Source: a virus
Length of the DNA stretch: 24,323 nt
Virus record (IMG/VR): IMGVR_UViG_3300006737_000208
Location: 1-24,323 of that record
Reading direction: 5' to 3' (one strand)
A program made the translations under genes and the position numbers. Each line of letters starts with the position of its first letter. Within the stretch, counting starts at the first letter, position 1. Of this stretch, positions 1 to 7,637 are shown one piece after another. The notes beneath the pieces were generated by a model. The model worked only from the letters and a program-made list of their open reading frames with translations, was not told the DNA's origin and ran no database searches.

Positions 1-530
1 CTATCATTACCTGTATCTATTGTTAAAGGACTATTACCTTCTACATAACTAAAAGATCCTGATGTGGCTGTTATTTTTGAAGAAGTTATATCTCCACTAA
101 CATTAATATTTCCTGATGCTGTTACATTATTTAATAAATTAATAGGGTCAGTTACATTCCCTATATTAATTCCATTATTATAGTCTACTGTTAATTTATC
201 TTCTACATATAACTGCTTTGCAAATATATTATTACTAGAACTTATATTTGAAGCGGTAATACTACCAATAAATTCAGATTTTTCTTTAACTGTTAAATTA
301 TTTCTTATTGTAAAATTATCAGCGGAAGAAGCAGTATCAGCATATGAGGATGATATTTCTTTTACAATTTCATGAGAAGCTGATAAAGCATAACTAGCTG
401 ATATTGAAAAATCAGAGTATGAAGATGTTAAGGCATAACTAGATGATTCAGATGATCCACCCCCTCCACCAGTATTTCCACCTGGGCTTATTGTAATACT
501 ACTATCTACAAATCTAACTTTATCTGCCAT
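1..530 (-). CDS. Fibre/adhesin-like structural protein, N-terminal part (gene runs off window)
   Basis: An open frame begins with ATG at 528-530 and stays open to base 1, giving 176 codons with no stop; the rest of the gene lies outside the window. The protein starts MADKVRFVDSSITISPGG, then has a Gly run (GGNTGGGGGSSES) and SSSYALTSSYSD and SASYALSASHEI units like those in the 823-residue fibre protein at 8483-10954. Next come ITASNISSSNNIF and VSGDITSSKIT units like those in the fibre at 4557-5921. These Ser/Thr/Gly/Asn-rich beta repeats are typical of phage fibres; the receptor-binding end is not visible. The ATATTTATA nonamer lies 15 nt upstream of the start. I infer a fibre role from composition and shared modules only. 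Confidence 0.8.
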   Translation of the reverse strand, partial: MADKVRFVDSSITISPGGNTGGGGGSSESSSYALTSSYSDFSISASYALSASHEIVKEISSSYADTASSADNFTIRNNLTVKEKSEFIGSITASNISSSNNIFAKQLYVEDKLTVDYNNGINIGNVTDPINLLNNVTASGNINVSGDITSSKITATSGSFSYVEGNSPLTIDTGND

Positions 531-545
531 TTTAATTTTATTAAT

Positions 546-554
546 TATAAATAT
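546..554 (-). promoter_or_regulatory. ATATTTATA nonamer upstream of partial fibre gene
   Basis: Exact copy of the recurrent nonamer, 15 nt before the ATG at 530. It touches the stop codon of the gp15-like gene. Promoter-like role inferred from its recurrence at gene heads. Confidence 0.5.
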
Positions 555-1645
555 TATCCAGTTGATACTTTTGGGATACCTCCATCATTCCAAATTACAC
601 CTTCTATTCCTGGATCTGAAGTTGGTAAGGAACTTAATGATACATTCGCAGGTGGTGATGGTTGATTTGGAAAAGTCATAGCTGGATTATTTAGTCTAGC
701 CCCTCCTAAAGTTTCTCTACTTCTTCCATCAGGAGTTGTTGTAGGATTTGCTTCAAATATTTCTGGGTTTGATGTAGTTTCTATTCCAAATATAATTTTA
801 GATTTATCATTATATTTTTTAATAGCTTTCATATCTTTTTGAACTACATCAGGGACTATATATCCATACATTTTTATTTCAAATGTACCTCTTACTAATC
901 TTTCTTGGCTTTGTTGTAATTCATTCACTGTTGTAAAATTATCAATTCTAGCTCTAAATTTAAACCTTTCAGGATCACCCCAATATGAATCAGAAGCATA
1001 ATTTATTGCTTCTATAATCTTATTTAATTGCTCAACATAATAGGTTTGCACAATGCAACTATAAGTTAAATTAACATAATCAGGTACTACATTGGCTATA
1101 TATTGTTTTGTAGGAATTCTATTATTTAATAAATTAAAATTACTATAAAAATCTTTTTCATTATATGATTTTTGCCATGATGTATATAAATTAGGTTCAT
1201 TTGAATCTAATTTTCTAGATAATGATCTATTTTTTTCTAATGAATCTCTTTTAAACATAATAATAGGCATCATTATAGCACCTTTTTTATCTCTGTAATA
1301 TGCATCTTTTTGAATTGATTTCCATCTTTCTGGGGAACCATATATGATGGGTACTGGTATTCTTTCTCCATTTTGTATTACAAAAGGCCTAATAACATTT
1401 TCAAAATAATACATTATAGACTCATCTATATCTTTTATACCAACTGAGAAAGGTTTAGTATCATCATCTTTAAAGGACATTTTAGTAGACCTATTAAAGG
1501 GTATGTTAGCTTCATTATTTGGTGGATATTGTGATCCTTCTTTGGCATCATTAGGATTGCCATATTGAGCATCATAAGGAGTTTGTAAATCCTTTGATAT
1601 TTCTCTTTGAGATTTAGGTACAGGTTTTCTATATCTTTTAGCCAT
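554..1645 (-). CDS. Tail completion / sheath stabiliser protein, gp15-like
   Basis: This 363-residue protein probably caps the tail end that joins the head, like T4 gp15. The central pattern fits that family as I know it: a basic, disordered N-terminus (MAKRYRKPVPKSQRE), then IPVPIIYGSPERWKSIQKD (compare the IRVPITYAS region of T4 gp15), a long middle part with VNLTYSCIVQTYYVEQLNKI, and then RLVRGTFEIKMYGYIVPDV, which matches the family's gyi-P ending. It is longer than T4 gp15 (about 270 residues) because of N- and C-terminal extensions; the last 70 residues are Pro/Ser/Asn-rich. The start overlaps the end of the gp14-like gene by 8 nt. Position after the gp13- and gp14-like genes reproduces T4 order 13-14-15 and supports the call. 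Confidence 0.7.
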   Translation of the reverse strand: MAKRYRKPVPKSQREISKDLQTPYDAQYGNPNDAKEGSQYPPNNEANIPFNRSTKMSFKDDDTKPFSVGIKDIDESIMYYFENVIRPFVIQNGERIPVPIIYGSPERWKSIQKDAYYRDKKGAIMMPIIMFKRDSLEKNRSLSRKLDSNEPNLYTSWQKSYNEKDFYSNFNLLNNRIPTKQYIANVVPDYVNLTYSCIVQTYYVEQLNKIIEAINYASDSYWGDPERFKFRARIDNFTTVNELQQSQERLVRGTFEIKMYGYIVPDVVQKDMKAIKKYNDKSKIIFGIETTSNPEIFEANPTTTPDGRSRETLGGARLNNPAMTFPNQPSPPANVSLSSLPTSDPGIEGVIWNDGGIPKVSTG

Positions 1646-2201
1646 TGATTCTTCCTTTTTCTAATTGTACCTTATCAATTGGGGTATAATGTGTTTTACA
1701 AATAATAGATAAATTACTACCAAAATTTTCTAGTCCTGGATTTATTGGATTTTCAGCATAATTGTAATCTGGGTTTTTACCTACAAAATATTGGTTGCCT
1801 ACTATATCATCTACTTCATAGTAACCTCCATAATAATATATTACATCTCCTACTTCAGGAACTAAATCAGCTCCATAATAATCTCCTTGGTCAAATTCTT
1901 CATTAAAATCTAAATTTCTTTGCAATAAATCATCGCGTAAAAACTTAAAATCAACATTCCTATAATATCTTACACCGAGTTCATCATCTGGATATTCTTG
2001 TGGTTGATGTGTTATTAGACAGCTTAATATAATACCTCTATAATAATATTTAGATCCAGCTGCTTCACCATATAAGTTAACTTTAGTTTCTTCTAATTTA
2101 TATTTATAGTATATACATTCCTGAGAAATAACATCACTTATTAATTCTCTATTTACATGCCTAAATAGGCTTATATCTCTTTGACCTCCGTATAAAGCCA
2201 T
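1638..2201 (-). CDS. Neck protein, gp14-like
   Basis: This 187-residue protein begins MALYGGQRDISLFRHVNREL, an N-terminus I associate with neck proteins of T4-like cyanophages and marine phages. It continues with VISQECIYYKYKLEETKVNLYGEA, a Tyr-rich segment, and a C-terminal PEVGDVIYYYGGYYEVDDIV beta region that resembles head-closure proteins. In T4, gp14 completes the head with gp13 before tail joining. It is somewhat shorter than T4 gp14 (256 residues). One nt separates its start from the gp13-like stop, and its end overlaps the gp15-like start by 8 nt, so the three are translated as one unit. The specific gp14 assignment rests on remembered family similarity and gene order, not on a search. 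Confidence 0.7.
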   Translation of the reverse strand: MALYGGQRDISLFRHVNRELISDVISQECIYYKYKLEETKVNLYGEAAGSKYYYRGIILSCLITHQPQEYPDDELGVRYYRNVDFKFLRDDLLQRNLDFNEEFDQGDYYGADLVPEVGDVIYYYGGYYEVDDIVGNQYFVGKNPDYNYAENPINPGLENFGSNLSIICKTHYTPIDKVQLEKGRING

Positions 2202-2202
2202 C

Positions 2203-3384
2203 TTATCCTATAAAAATTGTGTAAGGAACTTTATTTAGTTCTTTTTCTAAATAATCTCCTTCTAATGATCTTCTTTCTAATAATTTATCTCTAGAAGTAT
2301 CATCAAAATATGTTCTTAATCTTTCTATTAAAGCATTTTTAGTTTCTGTAGCTGAGGATAATAAATCAGCTTGATTTAATGTTACTTCAGCATCTGGTAT
2401 TGGAACTGTAGAATATTTTCCTCTTATATACCCTAACATTTCTTTACATATAGCTAAAGCATATTCAAATATCCATTGTCTACCTATTGAATTTATTTCA
2501 TTATAATTTGGGTTTGTGAATGGAACTTGTGATACATTTGTTACTTTATTTATACCATTCCTATATGGATTTTGTCTTTCTGAGTCTTTTATATATTCAA
2601 AACTCATATAACCACAATGTCCTCCTTTAAAATTGTTACCATAAAATTCACTACCTTGAGGAATTGGGAATATTTTTAAGTTATTATTTATTAATTCAAA
2701 TGAATAATTTGATCTTCTAATTTGATCATTTAATTCTATAGCTTGCATTACTTGCATGTCATAGTTTAAGGGCATCATTAAAAAATTAATTGCAGGTGAA
2801 TAACTACCCCAACCAAATGAATCCATCATATCAATCATTCCTGTACCAGTACCTGCAAAAGGATCAAAATATCTTGTTATTGCCGGTGGTGCCTCATAAA
2901 ATACTCTTTTTATTTCTATATTATCATCTGGTGTAATACTAGCACTAGCCTGGGCCCAAGCATTCATATCATATGTTTGTTGACCTGCTTTTAATTCTAT
3001 AGAGCCTGAATACCATGTTATATCACCTCCTACTCCTGCTTCAGTTCCATATTGATCTGATATTCTAACTATACCTGCCATATTAGGAACTATTAATTGG
3101 TCATTAGATTCTATTATAGTACTTGATCCCCCTAAAGATAGATAATTTTCTCTTACTTTATAAGCGTATAATTCATTTCCATAAGTTGTTATAGCTTCTT
3201 CAAAAGCTGTATAAAATGAACCTGATTGAAGTTCTATATCAGTTAAAGGATATCCTAACCTTCTAGCACAAAAATCAGCTACTTTATCAGCGTCATTTTG
3301 AAAATCTGTTTGATTATCATAAAAACCAAATGGAGTTTGGCCTGCAGCGAAGTTTGACGTACCCGTCCAAATAGGAATATTCAT
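2203..3384 (-). CDS. Neck / head-tail connector protein, gp13-like
   Basis: A 393-residue protein starting MNIPIWTGTSNFAAGQTPFGFYD. Residues about 25-80 (DADKVADFCARRLGYPLTDIELQ, then FYTAFEEAITTYGNEL) look like the helical adaptor domain of head-tail connectors that dock under the portal. The middle contains Pro/Met/Asn-rich loops (IDMMDSFGWGSYSPAINFLMM) and the C-terminus is helical (ALICKEMLGYIRGKYS, then ALIERLRTYFDDTSRDKLLERR). It is longer than T4 gp13 (about 309 residues). It heads the 13-14-15-like cluster and has an ATATTTATA nonamer 10 nt upstream of the ATG, so it probably starts its own transcript. The connector role is fairly likely; the exact gp13 equivalence is inferred from synteny. 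Confidence 0.65.
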   Translation of the reverse strand: MNIPIWTGTSNFAAGQTPFGFYDNQTDFQNDADKVADFCARRLGYPLTDIELQSGSFYTAFEEAITTYGNELYAYKVRENYLSLGGSSTIIESNDQLIVPNMAGIVRISDQYGTEAGVGGDITWYSGSIELKAGQQTYDMNAWAQASASITPDDNIEIKRVFYEAPPAITRYFDPFAGTGTGMIDMMDSFGWGSYSPAINFLMMPLNYDMQVMQAIELNDQIRRSNYSFELINNNLKIFPIPQGSEFYGNNFKGGHCGYMSFEYIKDSERQNPYRNGINKVTNVSQVPFTNPNYNEINSIGRQWIFEYALAICKEMLGYIRGKYSTVPIPDAEVTLNQADLLSSATETKNALIERLRTYFDDTSRDKLLERRSLEGDYLEKELNKVPYTIFIG

Positions 3385-3394
3385 AGTGTTTTAT

Positions 3395-3403
3395 TATAAA
3401 TAT
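3395..3403 (-). promoter_or_regulatory. ATATTTATA nonamer upstream of gp13-like gene
   Basis: Exact nonamer copy 10 nt before the ATG at 3384; the coding-strand leader after it reads ATAAAACACT. If it is a -10-like element the 5' UTR would be only a few nucleotides. Confidence 0.55.
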
Positions 3404-3412
3404 TATACTATT

Positions 3413-3432
3413 TAATAAATGTAAATTTATTA
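3413..3432 (-). terminator. AT-only hairpin after the 370-residue fibre gene (weak)
   Basis: TAATAAA and TTTATTA form a perfect 7-bp inverted repeat around a 6-nt loop, directly after the stop codon at 3434. The stem is pure A:T and there is no U-run, so termination would be weak. In DNA this AT-rich such palindromes arise by chance. Confidence 0.2.
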
Positions 3433-3433
3433 T

Positions 3434-4546
3434 TTAAGCTTGGGGGTTGAAATCAATATTAGCAAATACACTACCAGATGAAGCATCAGCATCTAATATA
3501 GTTCCAAATGGTGCTTCAGGTCCAAATTTATTCTCATTTAATGCTGTTCCTTCTGGTAAATTTGTTCCTTTAAATTCTCCCACATATAATTTAGCCCCGA
3601 TATTAGCTAAAGGTGTAGTTGATGTATTAGAACTTCTTACTTGAATTTGCCATCCTGGTCTTTGAGATGATCCATCACTTGAAAAATAAAATTTAACATA
3701 TCTAGCTCCAGTATCATAGAAGAAGTTACTTCCTGAGTATCCTCCTAACGGCATAGTGTTAGCTCGAGTTAAATCTCTTGGTAAAATATAACCAGGAGAT
3801 GCATTAGCACTATTCCAAGTCCCACTACCATTAAATGTAGAACTCCAAGCTGGGCTTGAGTTTGAGGAGGCATTCATCCAAGTGAAAGAAGCATTAGCAA
3901 AGCTTATCCCATTATTTGAAGTTGTTATACCTAATCTATCATACATGCTATATGTTGAATGTTCAAAAGACATAGAATCAAAAGACAACTCAACTGTATT
4001 TCCTGCTAAGGCATCAAATAATATCTCATAAGTTTCTCCAGCTGCATAATCACTGCCAGTACCTCCAGAATCTGTAAATAATACTGTAGCTCCAGCTGCT
4101 AAGTTAAGTTCTGATTCTGTAGTATCATCATCTAATTTTACAAGACTTGGGGCTGTTGATCCAGTATTAAATGCCACTGTTGTATTTCCTGATGTTAATA
4201 CTAATACAGAGTCATCTATAGAGGCTGTTTCTAATGATATACCAAGAAATTCATTAGTAGCTGAAGATGTTGTAGCTAAAACAGCATATGTTTTTCCAGT
4301 AGAGGCCTCAACTTTTCTAGCTAAGGGTTGCCCGCATACAATGGATTCAGAAGCTATATATCTAGCTGATGGTCCATAACCTATTATACTACTACCTGTT
4401 ATTTCTTCTTTTTGTCCTTGAGTAGTAGCTAAAAAAGTATAATCTTGTACAACTCCAAAAGGGGTAATCTCAAACGTATTACCACTTTCATCTGTGACAA
4501 TCATTCCACCTCTAGCTACTAATTTTTCATTATCTTCTGTTGCCAT
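3434..4546 (-). CDS. Structural protein with decoration/fibre-like domains
   Basis: A 370-residue protein. The N-terminal third (ARGGMIVTDESGNTFEIT, then SESIVCGQPLARKVEAS and SATNEFLGISLETASIDD) has the Gly/Ala beta pattern seen in small phage capsid-decoration or fibre-base domains of DUF2190 type; that resemblance is only suggestive. The C-terminal half is Ser/Asn/Gly/Trp-rich (TWMNASSNSSPAWSSTF, then GARYVKFYFSSDGSSQRPGW) and looks like a beta-sandwich adhesin domain. There is no signal peptide or membrane segment. It lies 10 nt downstream of the 454-residue fibre gene, with an ATAAAACA leader but no nonamer, so it is probably co-transcribed with that gene. A virion surface protein is likely; a precise role cannot be read from the sequence. 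Confidence 0.7.
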   Translation of the reverse strand: MATEDNEKLVARGGMIVTDESGNTFEITPFGVVQDYTFLATTQGQKEEITGSSIIGYGPSARYIASESIVCGQPLARKVEASTGKTYAVLATTSSATNEFLGISLETASIDDSVLVLTSGNTTVAFNTGSTAPSLVKLDDDTTESELNLAAGATVLFTDSGGTGSDYAAGETYEILFDALAGNTVELSFDSMSFEHSTYSMYDRLGITTSNNGISFANASFTWMNASSNSSPAWSSTFNGSGTWNSANASPGYILPRDLTRANTMPLGGYSGSNFFYDTGARYVKFYFSSDGSSQRPGWQIQVRSSNTSTTPLANIGAKLYVGEFKGTNLPEGTALNENKFGPEAPFGTILDADASSGSVFANIDFNPQA

Positions 4547-4556
4547 TTGTTTTATT

Positions 4557-5921
4557 TTAAATTCCTCTTGCTATAACTTTAATTTGGTATTGTCCTGTTG
4601 TATCTTTAGACACTAAACGAGCATTCCCATTTTTTATATCTACTTTAAATTTTAAATTCTTTGTGCTATTGCCTCCAATACCCCGTGTTGAAAAATCATT
4701 ATAAGCTACCCTAGGTGTTTCTGAGGCTATTTCCCATATAGATTGTACTGTACCTGCCCTACCTGTAAAAAAGTCACCTGATCCACTAGTAGCTACATAA
4801 TCAAAAAATGCTCCATTATATGAACCTGTTGGTATTCTAAAGTAATATTGTAATGTATTTGCTGCTGTTGATGAGTTTACCTCAGTACCATAAAAAGCAT
4901 TATTAACTTTTAAAGTATCATATGTGTTAGCTCCTGATTCAGATATTGTTAATGATCCGGTTATTACAGCATCTCCAGTAAAGGGGAAAGTTCCTCCTGT
5001 ACCCCCAGAATTATTAACTGTCACAACTCCACTACCATTATCAGTAACTGTTCCATTATTAAATTTAATAGTATTAACATTAGAAACTGATGGAACACCA
5101 TCTTGTTCTGTAACTGTTAAAGATGTGCCTGATCCTCCTCCACCTTGATATGAACCAGTATGGTAAACTTGACCTGTTGAAGTATCAATAACTAAAGTTT
5201 TAAAACCTGTATCACTATTATTAGAAGCACTAAAAAATAAATCACCACTTGAGCTTATATTTGAAGATGTTATACTAGTTATAGTAGCTCCAAACCAAGG
5301 TTCAGATTGGGTTCCTAATTTCTCACTATTTAATCCTGTAGGTAAAAAATTACTTGATATTCTAGATGTAAATGATACTGAGTCAGCTGTTGAATTACCA
5401 AATGTTACTTGGTCTTTAAAAAATGATCTACCATCTACTATGAATATAGATGAGTTACCTGATCCACTTACTGTTAATGAACCTGTTATTTTAGCATCTC
5501 CTGTGAATGGAAATGCTGTAGCAGGAGGTAAATTTGTTAAACCTGACCCATCCCCTATAAAATTAGAAGCTGAGATATGACCGCTTGCACTTATATTTGA
5601 TCCTGTGATATCAGCTTTAAAATGAGGTTTTGCAAAATCAAAATCATAGGCGGGTAATAACATTATTGGATTACCACTAAATAAGGAATGAGGTTGAGCT
5701 TTTACTTCTGTATAATGTTGATTACTTGATTCACAATAAAATCTTGCATATGATTGAGCTCCATCATTTTTAATTTCTAACCCACCACCTTCTATTAAAA
5801 TATCTCCAGATGCTGTGAAATTTAAAGAAGATATATCTCCACTTGCACTTATATTTGAGGCAGTAATATTAGATAATATCGCATCACTGCCAGATACAAT
5901 AACTTTTTTCCAATTTGGCAT
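4557..5921 (-). CDS. Fibre protein with NWKKV N-terminus and repeated FPFTG-ITGSL modules
   Basis: A 454-residue protein starting MPNWKKVIVSGSDAILSNIT, paralogous at its N-terminus to the 378-residue fibre at 6454-7590 (MANWKKVLVSGSQIEVAGIT). It contains three S-N-I-S-(A/S)-S-G units near residues 20-28, 106-114 and 218-226, the FIGDGSGLTNLP fibre motif at about 121-132, and two copies of FPFTGDA-ITGSLT-S at about 137-151 and 312-326, split by a Gly-rich hinge near 259-266. The C-terminal 120 residues form a beta-rich domain that could be the tip. Such modules are common in fibres of marine T4-like phages. The leader between 5922 and 5999 is unusually long and GC-rich for this genome. Tail, neck or head fibre cannot be told apart here. 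Confidence 0.8.
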   Translation of the reverse strand: MPNWKKVIVSGSDAILSNITASNISASGDISSLNFTASGDILIEGGGLEIKNDGAQSYARFYCESSNQHYTEVKAQPHSLFSGNPIMLLPAYDFDFAKPHFKADITGSNISASGHISASNFIGDGSGLTNLPPATAFPFTGDAKITGSLTVSGSGNSSIFIVDGRSFFKDQVTFGNSTADSVSFTSRISSNFLPTGLNSEKLGTQSEPWFGATITSITSSNISSSGDLFFSASNNSDTGFKTLVIDTSTGQVYHTGSYQGGGGSGTSLTVTEQDGVPSVSNVNTIKFNNGTVTDNGSGVVTVNNSGGTGGTFPFTGDAVITGSLTISESGANTYDTLKVNNAFYGTEVNSSTAANTLQYYFRIPTGSYNGAFFDYVATSGSGDFFTGRAGTVQSIWEIASETPRVAYNDFSTRGIGGNSTKNLKFKVDIKNGNARLVSKDTTGQYQIKVIARGI

Positions 5922-5938
5922 AATACTTTTTTATTGTG

Positions 5939-5977
5939 GTTGGTTACTCAATACGAGCCCACTTCCCGAGGGCCAAC
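5939..5977 (-). promoter_or_regulatory. GC-rich structured 5' leader, possible three-way junction
   Basis: On the coding strand GTTGG (5977-5973) can pair with CCAAC (5943-5939). Inside it, CCC (5972-5970) pairs with GGG (5960-5958) around a TCGGGAAGT loop, and CTC (5957-5955) pairs with GAG (5949-5947) around GTATT, leaving TAA unpaired. The three helices abut directly. An alternative GGCCC/GGGCT stem competes. It lies 17 nt before the fibre ATG and 7 nt after an ATATTTATT box. No known RNA family is recognised, and the short stems could be chance. Confidence 0.35.
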
Positions 5978-5984
5978 AATTTAT

Positions 5985-5993
5985 AATAAATAT
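5985..5993 (-). promoter_or_regulatory. ATATTTATT, one-mismatch nonamer upstream of 454-residue fibre gene
   Basis: Differs from the consensus at the last base. It lies 63 nt before the ATG and exactly 7 nt before the structured leader at 5939-5977. Confidence 0.4.
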
Positions 5994-5999
5994 CAACCT

Positions 6000-6182
6000 C
6001 TATTTAGAGGATTTACGTTCTTTTGAAGTTTTTTGTTCTTTTTTTGGAGGGCCTTGTTGGATATTATGGATATGTGTTTCTACTTTTTCTTGTAATGCTG
6101 CTAATAGCTTAGCTTCTGATCCTTTTATTGTTACTGTTTCTAGACCTTGTCTTAAAACAGTTAATTCTGTAATATTAAACAT
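6000..6182 (-). CDS. Small basic-tailed protein of unknown function
   Basis: A 60-residue protein: MFNITELTVLRQGLETVTIKG, then a predicted helix (EAKLLAALQEKVETHIHNIQ) and a Lys/Glu/Ser-rich tail (PPKKEQKTSKERKSSK). The start codon lies 2 nt after the stop of the preceding small gene, so the two are probably translated together. There is no signal peptide or membrane segment. It sits between fibre genes, so a small virion or fibre-assembly protein is possible, but I do not recognise it. Confidence 0.6.
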   Translation of the reverse strand: MFNITELTVLRQGLETVTIKGSEAKLLAALQEKVETHIHNIQQGPPKKEQKTSKERKSSK

Positions 6183-6184
6183 AA

Positions 6185-6379
6185 CTATTGATTTTGTAAA
6201 CTTTTATATTGATTTTGAAGTTTAATAACTAAGTTGTATAAAGATTCTACATCTTTACCTTGAAAACTACTGTCACGAACCATTTTCATTAAAACTTCAA
6301 TTTCATCAGATGTTAATTGATTGTTTTGTTTTGGTTGTACGACATTTGAAGAGGATTTTTTTCCTGCTCTAAGCCCCAT
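6185..6379 (-). CDS. Small helical protein of unknown function
   Basis: I take the ATG at 6377-6379, giving 64 residues (MGLRAGKKSSSNVVQPKQNN...). The frame is open upstream to a TTG at 6415, which would add MSIVLKLKKFLS, but that start would overlap the promoter-like box at 6414-6422, so the ATG is preferred. The protein has a basic, disordered N-terminus and a helical C-terminal half (SDEIEVLMKMVRDSSF, then ESLYNLVIKLQNQYKSLQNQ) with coiled-coil character. Its stop is 2 nt from the start of the 60-residue gene. Function unknown; the coiled coil suggests it binds another protein, possibly during fibre assembly. Confidence 0.6.
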   Translation of the reverse strand: MGLRAGKKSSSNVVQPKQNNQLTSDEIEVLMKMVRDSSFQGKDVESLYNLVIKLQNQYKSLQNQ

Positions 6380-6413
6380 ACTTAAAAACTTTTTTAATTT
6401 TAAAACTATTGAC

Positions 6414-6422
6414 AATAAATAT
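6414..6422 (-). promoter_or_regulatory. ATATTTATT, one-mismatch nonamer upstream of small gene pair
   Basis: Lies 34 nt before the ATG at 6379, in the gap after the 378-residue fibre gene. Its last-base mismatch is the same as in the copy at 5985-5993. Confidence 0.4.
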
Positions 6423-6453
6423 AATACAAAAAATTTGCTAATCCAAATTTATT

Positions 6454-7590
6454 TTAAGCATAAATCCAAATTCCATCACCTGAATCAACAAATATATTAC
6501 CTTTTTGTTTCATTTCTGCTGAAGTAACATTTGCCACATTTGGATCTAGTGCTGTTGAAGCTGATGTTAATCCCATAAATCCAGCTGCTGTAAAATCTCC
6601 TGTAGCACCTGCATTAAAAGATGATGTCACTGCCCATCTACTACTAGCGTCTTGATAACCAAATAATTGGCCCTTATTCTGTGTACCTGCTGTTTGTACA
6701 ATAAGACCACCTTGATCACCTGCTGTTGATCCTGAATTTAATAGAATATATCTATCTTTAATTAGTAGTGTTTCTTCATTTTGGAAAGAAGCAGTACCTG
6801 CTACCACAACATTACCATTGAATGTTGTTGTATCAGTGACTGTACCAACAGTAATAGTATTAGTACCTTCTTGAATTTTAGAATCTACAAATGCAGCTCC
6901 ACTCCATTTAACTAATTTTTCTGTTGTTAAGGCAGCAGCTCCAGAAATTGATACTGTTTTTGCTGAACTACCATTAAATGAGAAATTTGATATGCCTGAG
7001 GGTGCTGTTCCTTGAGTTAAAGCAGCTGTTGTTGAAGCACCTGTTACTCCTGTTAAACTTGATCCATCACCATCAAATGATCCTGTAAATGAGCCTGTAA
7101 ATTTGTTATCAGCAAGTGTACCTAAAGAAGTAGCAATTTTAGCTGTTGTTACCGCTTCATCTTTAATATTTTCTGTTTCAACTGAATCTAATGCTAATTT
7201 ATCATGAGTAACATTCAAATCAGTAATTTTTACTGTTGTTACAGCATCAGCTGCTAATTGAGCAGTGTCAATACCTAAAGGTGTTACTTTAATACCAACA
7301 TCAGCAATAGTTATGGTAGCTTGTGAATCTGAAGAAGAAACAGCAAATGTAGTACCTGTACTTCCATCAAAGTCATTACCACTTAAACCATTACCTCTTG
7401 TTAATGTTCCTGTTGTTGTTCCACTACCACCAATGGCTCCTGAACCTGTTACATAGAATTCTCCATCTGAACCTTGAATTAATACTTTAGATGTTCCTAC
7501 TGAACCTGGAGCGGTTCCAATATTTGATCCTGTTATACCTGCAACCTCAATTTGACTTCCTGAGACGAGAACTTTTTTCCAATTTGCCAT
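6454..7590 (-). CDS. Fibre protein with NWKKV N-terminus
   Basis: A 378-residue fibre-like protein starting MANWKKVLVSGSQIEVAGIT, closely like the start of the 454-residue fibre; the shared head probably attaches both to the same virion site. A Gly/Ser/Thr linker follows, then repeated V-T-T-(V/A)-K-I units (TTVKITDLNVTHDKLALD, EAVTTAKIATSL), the SFDGDGSSLTGVTG motif and GNVVVAGTASFQNEETLLIK leading to DRYILLNSGS. The C-terminus KGNIFVDSGDGIWIYA is a compact ending I associate with cyanophage-type fibre proteins. There is no intramolecular chaperone domain of the S74 type. The nonamer lies 24 nt upstream of the ATG. Structural fibre is likely; the attachment site is unknown. Confidence 0.8.
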   Translation of the reverse strand: MANWKKVLVSGSQIEVAGITGSNIGTAPGSVGTSKVLIQGSDGEFYVTGSGAIGGSGTTTGTLTRGNGLSGNDFDGSTGTTFAVSSSDSQATITIADVGIKVTPLGIDTAQLAADAVTTVKITDLNVTHDKLALDSVETENIKDEAVTTAKIATSLGTLADNKFTGSFTGSFDGDGSSLTGVTGASTTAALTQGTAPSGISNFSFNGSSAKTVSISGAAALTTEKLVKWSGAAFVDSKIQEGTNTITVGTVTDTTTFNGNVVVAGTASFQNEETLLIKDRYILLNSGSTAGDQGGLIVQTAGTQNKGQLFGYQDASSRWAVTSSFNAGATGDFTAAGFMGLTSASTALDPNVANVTSAEMKQKGNIFVDSGDGIWIYA

Positions 7591-7614
7591 TTTTGTTTAA
7601 TTTTAATATTTTGT

Positions 7615-7623
7615 TATAAATAT
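7615..7623 (-). promoter_or_regulatory. ATATTTATA nonamer upstream of 378-residue fibre gene
   Basis: Exact copy, 24 nt before the ATG at 7590; the coding strand after it is A-rich (ACAAAATATTAAAATTAAAC). Confidence 0.5.
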
Positions 7624-7637
7624 GTTACTTTTTTTTT

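Noticed and set aside
4924-5148. Plus-strand Pro/Val-rich open frame opposite the fibre gene
   Set aside because: Mirror of Gly/Asn/Thr-rich fibre codons; typical antisense shadow.
5939-5977. tRNA gene suspected in the GC-rich leader
   Set aside because: Too short and lacks the acceptor, T-loop (GGTTCGAAT) and CCA-end features on either strand.
5815-6225. Plus-strand open frame of 136 codons spanning the 454-residue fibre start and the small genes
   Set aside because: It crosses three minus-strand features and a structured leader, has erratic composition, and no other plus-strand gene exists in the window.
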